From contig NZ_JABBJF010000022.1 of assembly GCF_014218705.1 (NCBI RefSeq), positions 1 to 64,000 on the forward strand: a DNA stretch of 64,000 nucleotides. The letters run 5' to 3'. Positions 59,971-64,000 of this stretch are shown here, in pieces. The notes beneath the pieces are model-generated. The model searched no databases. It had not been told where the DNA came from and worked only from the letters and a program-made list of their open reading frames with translations. This DNA comes from Kluyvera sichuanensis. Lineage in GTDB: Bacteria > Pseudomonadota > Gammaproteobacteria > Enterobacterales > Enterobacteriaceae. Each line of letters begins with the position of its first letter. Position 1 is the stretch's first letter. The translations under genes and the position numbers were made by a program.

Positions 59971-60546
59971 ATGATAGACAGGAGCGCATTAAAATATCAG
60001 GGTTATAGACTTTTTTGGATAGCAATGGGGGTCGCGTTGAATATTCAGACTAATTATATCGAGCTGCAAAATTGGCTCGAAAAGGCAAAAAGTATTTATT
60101 CCTCCGCAGGATGCCCGCACGAAAGAGTTGATGATGGCATTTTAAAAATTGCAATGCAGGTAGCGGCTATTAGAAAAACAAAACCAGATATGCTGCATGT
60201 ATTCCTTCAGGAGTTAATTACTGAGTTCAAGGGTTATAAACTCATTCAGTGCCGATTCAATAAATCCAATTATGAGCATTTTGTTATGACCCCGGAAATT
60301 CAGATTCTGATCGGTGGTCTTATGGATAAAGCGTCAGAGGGAATAATGCTGGCTTCTATCTGCCACATGCTACAGGTAGATACGTTATCCGAACTTCTAA
60401 GCCTAATCCCAACGGGAATGCCAGACACCGATGTACTGGATGCGCTATGGCGTGATCAGAAGACGCCCGCAGGACTGAACCTGCTTGATGACTTCGTACT
60501 TCTGGATACCGTTGCGCTGGCTAATAAGCGGGGGATTGCTGCATGA
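59971..60546 (+). CDS. hypothetical protein, 191 aa
   Basis: A helical soluble protein. The start is unclear: ATG 59971 has no good ribosome site, and an internal TTG (60039) follows a run of five G, so the gene may be shorter. It overlaps the next gene by four bases and lies upstream of the DnaB-like helicase, so a replication accessory function is possible. Confidence 0.55.
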   Translation: MIDRSALKYQGYRLFWIAMGVALNIQTNYIELQNWLEKAKSIYSSAGCPHERVDDGILKIAMQVAAIRKTKPDMLHVFLQELITEFKGYKLIQCRFNKSNYEHFVMTPEIQILIGGLMDKASEGIMLASICHMLQVDTLSELLSLIPTGMPDTDVLDALWRDQKTPAGLNLLDDFVLLDTVALANKRGIAA

Positions 60547-60911
60547 ATGTATCGGCGTTGATTAGTAGCCTCTATGTGACCGTTATCGCCGGGCAGGAGC
60601 TGGAAGCAAAAGCTCTGGAGCATCACGAACGCCGTACAGCTGGTCGATTTTGCCGAAAAACACTTTCTGTCCACGCGGTGAAGCGCAAGCCCGGGGTGGA
60701 ATTTCTGGCGCGGCTGAAAGTCAATTACGCCCGCGCCAACCTGACAAACTGCGACCCCGGTACAGTAGCCGAGCTGAGGCTGGTGGGCCGCTCTGATGAA
60801 GCGAATGAGCTCTCTGAAGCAATTCTAAAGGCAATAGCATCCAGTTACCCGGAGTTGGTATCGGAATGCGCACGACAATTACAAAAACAAAAGCTATTCC
60901 AGAACCTCTGA
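60543..60911 (+). CDS. hypothetical protein, 122 aa
   Basis: A basic helical protein, Arg-rich. Its start overlaps the upstream gene stop. It ends 9 bases before the DnaB-like start codon. It may help load the helicase, but this is inference from position only. Confidence 0.6.
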   Translation: MNVSALISSLYVTVIAGQELEAKALEHHERRTAGRFCRKTLSVHAVKRKPGVEFLARLKVNYARANLTNCDPGTVAELRLVGRSDEANELSEAILKAIASSYPELVSECARQLQKQKLFQNL

Positions 60912-60919
60912 GGCCACTT

Positions 60920-62338
60920 ATGACTATGGCGGACATCTCGTTTACCGAAACAGGTGAGACAAAGCAAACAGCTGAATACAGCTTAAAAACCCCTCCGCAA
61001 TCGATAGAAGCGGAACAGTCCGTGCTGGGCGGGTTAATGCTTGAAAACCAGAGATGGGATGATGTGGCAAAAATCGTTAGTGAGCAGGATTTTAGTTCTC
61101 GACCGCATCGCTCAATTTTCTCTGCAATGAGATCGCTCGTTGCGAATCAATTCCCGATTGATTTGATAACCCTCGCTGAGCACATCGAAAACGAGGGAGA
61201 AGGTAAGCTGGATAGTCTCGGCGGTTTCGCCTATCTGGCAGAACTGTCAAAAAATACGCCCAGTGCGGCAAATATAATTGCCTACGCGCAGATCGTCAGG
61301 GAACGTGCCGTAATCAGGGAAATGATAAAAGTTGCCAACGAAATAACCGAGGCCGGTTACAACCCGGAAGGTAGGACAAGTGACGAATTGCTTGATCTTG
61401 CAGAAAGCCGGATTTTCCAGATTGCAGAGCAAAGGGGAAATAAAAGCGGTGGGCCGGAAAATATCAGCAGCATTCTGGACAGAACCGTTACCAAGATTGA
61501 AGCCTTGTTCCAGCGTCCCCATGACGGGGTCACTGGAGTTGATACCGGCTACGTGGACGTGAACAAGAAGACAGCCGGTCTACAGCCCTCGGATTTGATT
61601 ATTATCGCTGCCAGACCCTCAATGGGGAAAACTACGTTTGCAATGAACATCTGCGAGAATGTATCGCTGACAAACGATAAGCCCGTCATGATTTTCAGCC
61701 TGGAAATGCCTACGGAACAGCTCATGATGCGCTCACTGGCATCGCTATCACGCGTCAACCAGACCAGCATCCGAACCGGACAGCTCGATGACGAGGACTG
61801 GGCCCGGTTATCCGGCACAATGGGACTGCTGCTGGAAAAAAAGAACATTTACATTGATGACAGCTCTGGCCTAACACCTATGGACGTTCGCTCCCGGGCG
61901 CGTCGATTGTCCCGCGAACACGGTGGGCTTAGCCTCATTATGATCGACTACCTTCAGTTGATGCGTGTACCGTCGTTATCTGACAACAGAACTCTGGAAA
62001 TTGCTGAAATCTCCCGATCTCTGAAAGCACTGGCAAAAGAGCTGAATGTACCGGTAATCGCTTTATCGCAACTAAACCGCTCGCTTGAACAACGTGCCGA
62101 TAAACGTCCGGTAAACTCAGATTTGCGAGAGTCAGGCTCCATTGAGCAGGATGCTGACCTGATCATGTTTATTTACCGTGATGAGGTCTATCACGAAAAT
62201 AGCGATATGAAAGGTATAGCCGAAATTATCATAGGTAAACAGCGCAACGGGCCTATAGGGACAGTACGTCTCACATTTAATGGTCAATGGTCTCGATTTG
62301 ATAATTATGGTGGCCCTGAGTATCATGATGACGACTGA
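60920..62338 (+). CDS. dnaB: DnaB-type replicative helicase
   Basis: A 472-residue hexameric DNA helicase. The N-terminal domain begins PPQSIEAEQSVLGGLMLENQ. The RecA-like domain has Walker A AARPSMGKTT with its Lys at residue 237, LIMIDYLQLM as Walker B, and LSQLNRSLEQRADKRP and DLRESGSIEQDADLI downstream. These are conserved DnaB motifs. ATG 60920 has GAGG seven bases ahead. An accessory DnaB on a plasmid suggests its own replication or restart function. Confidence 0.93.
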   Translation: MTMADISFTETGETKQTAEYSLKTPPQSIEAEQSVLGGLMLENQRWDDVAKIVSEQDFSSRPHRSIFSAMRSLVANQFPIDLITLAEHIENEGEGKLDSLGGFAYLAELSKNTPSAANIIAYAQIVRERAVIREMIKVANEITEAGYNPEGRTSDELLDLAESRIFQIAEQRGNKSGGPENISSILDRTVTKIEALFQRPHDGVTGVDTGYVDVNKKTAGLQPSDLIIIAARPSMGKTTFAMNICENVSLTNDKPVMIFSLEMPTEQLMMRSLASLSRVNQTSIRTGQLDDEDWARLSGTMGLLLEKKNIYIDDSSGLTPMDVRSRARRLSREHGGLSLIMIDYLQLMRVPSLSDNRTLEIAEISRSLKALAKELNVPVIALSQLNRSLEQRADKRPVNSDLRESGSIEQDADLIMFIYRDEVYHENSDMKGIAEIIIGKQRNGPIGTVRLTFNGQWSRFDNYGGPEYHDDD

Positions 62339-62460
62339 CCATAAAAGCTACTGACCTTATCCTGATATTTAATTAAAGGTTTTCGACTGTTTAATTTCGC
62401 CAGCTGATTGGCCCGATAGATAATGGTTCTACGGACAGCAATCTTTTATATAGGTGTAAA

Positions 62461-62661
62461 ATGAAAACGATACTCTCAGCTTTATTATTCGTTGTTTCAT
62501 GGAATGCACTGGCACAGGATGAGGGAAATAGTGGTGATAAAAAGCAACAGGCAACGGCAACTATTCAAATTTCGATTACAATTTTACCCGAACCGGTAAA
62601 ACCAAAGATCACCAAAGAACAGGTGAGTGATACGCTAACCGTCATTTCTTATGAATGGTAG
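62461..62661 (+). CDS. small secreted protein, 66 aa
   Basis: A signal peptide (MKTILSALLFVVSWNALAQ) is followed by a short, charged mature part without cysteines. No strong Shine-Dalgarno. It lies between the DnaB gene and the promoter at 62724. Function unknown. Confidence 0.55.
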   Translation: MKTILSALLFVVSWNALAQDEGNSGDKKQQATATIQISITILPEPVKPKITKEQVSDTLTVISYEW

Positions 62662-62723
62662 CATCCAGACAACCAACGGTTAAGCCTGCTCCAGCAAAGA
62701 AAAGTATCTTTCTGAACATCACT

Positions 62724-62752
62724 TCGTCACCCGAATGCCTCGTGATTTAATA
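62724..62752 (+). promoter_or_regulatory. TTCGTC-type promoter
   Basis: TTCGTC, 17 bases, TTTAAT, followed by a leader GTAAACAAACCGGAC at 62755. Confidence 0.75.
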
Positions 62753-62787
62753 AGTAAACAAACCGGACAATATTCACGAGGTGTTTT

Positions 62788-63153
62788 ATGACAAATGAAA
62801 CTCAGAACAACGCATCCGCACCTGAAGAGTTAATCACGCGTATATCGCAGGTCATTAAACGCAAGGATGGATCTGAAGTGAAAATTACTGCTCAGGCTGC
62901 GTTCGGTGCAGGGTTAACTCGCTCTATCGATGTATATGTTCTTCGTCGGGATAATGCTGATTCAAACTGGCAAGGTTGCAGTAATCGACCAAAAGCAGGA
63001 TGGCGGAATATGTCTGTAGATGAATATATCCGTGAAGGGCGCTCTGAAATGCTTAAGGCAGTTACGCCGGGAGAAATTCTAAAGCTCACAAATGCCATTG
63101 GCAAACCAATGAGTTGTCTTGATCAATTATTTCCATCCCCGATTACTAAATAA
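62788..63153 (+). CDS. hypothetical protein, 121 aa
   Basis: A soluble protein with no recognised domain. GAGGTGTTTT precedes the ATG. It is a single gene before another family promoter at 63180. Confidence 0.6.
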   Translation: MTNETQNNASAPEELITRISQVIKRKDGSEVKITAQAAFGAGLTRSIDVYVLRRDNADSNWQGCSNRPKAGWRNMSVDEYIREGRSEMLKAVTPGEILKLTNAIGKPMSCLDQLFPSPITK

Positions 63154-63179
63154 ATCATTAAATAATACCGCTGGCCTTA

Positions 63180-63208
63180 TTCGTCAGCTGGTACGCCCGT
63201 GTTTAAAT
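63180..63208 (+). promoter_or_regulatory. TTCGTC-type promoter of the PAPS-reductase-like gene
   Basis: TTCGTC, 17 bases, TTAAAT, followed by a related leader (TACAAAACGAA). Confidence 0.75.
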
Positions 63209-63242
63209 AAATATACAAAACGAATAAATAAACAGGTGAACC

Positions 63243-64000
63243 ATGCAACAGGTAATCGACTTTGGCACATCAGAACCGACCCTTGCCCCAATCCTTACCG
63301 GGGATAAATGGGATACGGTTTGGCAAACACTGGCTAATGACGAAGACCTGAATTATGTCGATGCCAGCACTGGCACGAGCATGGCCAATCTTATCACCAC
63401 CGGCACAAACGCCATTTATAAAGCGCTTACTGACGGCTGGACTATGAGCCTGGCGTATTCATCAGGAAAGGACTCTGAGTGCGTTCTGCACCTCTTCCTG
63501 ATGGCGCTGGTAAGGGCTACCCGCAATGGCACAAACATCAGCCAGCATCACTATGTGATCCACACCGACACGGGCATCGAGAATCCAGCCGTCCGCTGGC
63601 TGGCAGACACAAAACTCGCCGAACTTGAGGCATTCGTTGAAAAGCACCAGTTACCGCTGAGCATTGTAATTGGTAAGCCTGGACTGACATCTGGGTGGAC
63701 TGGCCGCATCCTTTCAGGGCGAGGATTGCCAACATTTTCAAATAGTTCCGCCAGACAGTGCTCGATCGACTTGAAGGTCGATCCTGCACGTCGGGCCCGT
63801 GCCGAGTACATGCGAGGACTGCCTAAAGCCGTTCGTCAGCGCGTTTGTCTGCTGCTGGGTTCCCGTGATGCAGAGAGCACAACCCGTGCCATGAACATCG
63901 AAAAAAAAGGCGGGAGCGCTGAAGACGTTAAACAGACAAAAGAGGGCGGTGAGCTCTATCCGATCCGTCACTGGCATCAGGGGAACGTATGGGAATTCCT
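63243..64000 (+). CDS. PAPS-reductase/DndC-like PP-loop protein (partial)
   Basis: The frame is open to the window edge, giving at least 252 residues. It has a PP-loop SSGKDS (residues 73-78) in the sequence AYSSGKDSECVL, as in PAPS reductases and in DndC/IbrA-like proteins, which activate sulphate or sulphur chemistry. Later RQCSIDLK and LLLGSRDAEST fit the same family. The C-terminus is missing from the window. The neighbour is not a typical dnd cluster here, so phosphorothioation cannot be claimed. Confidence 0.8.
   Translation, partial: MQQVIDFGTSEPTLAPILTGDKWDTVWQTLANDEDLNYVDASTGTSMANLITTGTNAIYKALTDGWTMSLAYSSGKDSECVLHLFLMALVRATRNGTNISQHHYVIHTDTGIENPAVRWLADTKLAELEAFVEKHQLPLSIVIGKPGLTSGWTGRILSGRGLPTFSNSSARQCSIDLKVDPARRARAEYMRGLPKAVRQRVCLLLGSRDAESTTRAMNIEKKGGSAEDVKQTKEGGELYPIRHWHQGNVWEF

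Noticed and set aside
63243..64000. A dnd phosphorothioation cluster
   Set aside because: Only one PP-loop protein is visible; no DndA, DndB, DndD or DndE relative is seen, and the gene is cut by the window edge.

Overview
This window is part of a large conjugative plasmid (or plasmid-like integrative element) from an enterobacterial host. The evidence is mid-range base composition, strong Shine-Dalgarno sites, an F-type transfer block, two unrelated partition loci (ParM-type and ParA/ParB-type), two toxin-antitoxin pairs and long runs of small accessory genes. There is no rRNA, tRNA, insertion sequence or CRISPR array. The traF-traH-traG order followed by FlhD/FlhC-like regulators, a lytic transglycosylase and a MobI-like protein resembles the IncA/C plasmid and SXT/R391 element lineage. 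I see no replication initiator, so the incompatibility group is not assigned.

Layout. 1-2120: end of a run of small unknown genes, closed by a terminator. 2275-11800: transfer genes (an HTH-like small protein, TraF, TraH, TraG, a small reverse-strand gene, TraN). 11801-15912, reverse strand: a lipoprotein gene with its own promoter, then an operon of ParM-like actin, a ParR/StbB-like protein, transglycosylase, and FlhD-like and FlhC-like proteins. 15913-18318: a regulatory and origin-like stretch around a MobI-like gene, with degenerate repeats, palindromes and a cluster of GATC sites. 18319-51000: more than 50 mostly short accessory genes. Those I can name are a DinG-like helicase, a Lar-like protein, a P-loop NTPase, CcdAB, an HAD-fold phosphatase-like protein, a glutaredoxin-like protein, a RES/Xre pair, an LRR-like protein and an HNH protein. 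51095-53903: seven 56-bp repeats, an operator, ParA and ParB. 54027-62338: an AAA+ ATPase, a metalloprotease-like protein, an orphan ParB-like protein and a DnaB-type helicase. 62461-64000: small genes and a PAPS-reductase-like gene cut by the window edge.

The most striking feature is regulatory. At least twenty accessory operons start with the same unusual promoter: TTCGTC, a spacer of 17 (rarely 16) bases, then a -10-like hexamer. Several are followed by a shared leader, GTAAACAAAACGAAC. This looks like one coordinated plasmid regulon covering genes of unknown function, ccdAB-adjacent genes, the orphan ParB, the DnaB cluster and the PAPS-reductase-like gene. One such promoter drives a roughly 460-base transcription unit with almost no coding capacity. 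Other unexplained structures are a dense hairpin array (49790-50050), a duplicated 57-bp structured element (19084 and 19416), and about 45 Chi octamers, many of them between genes.
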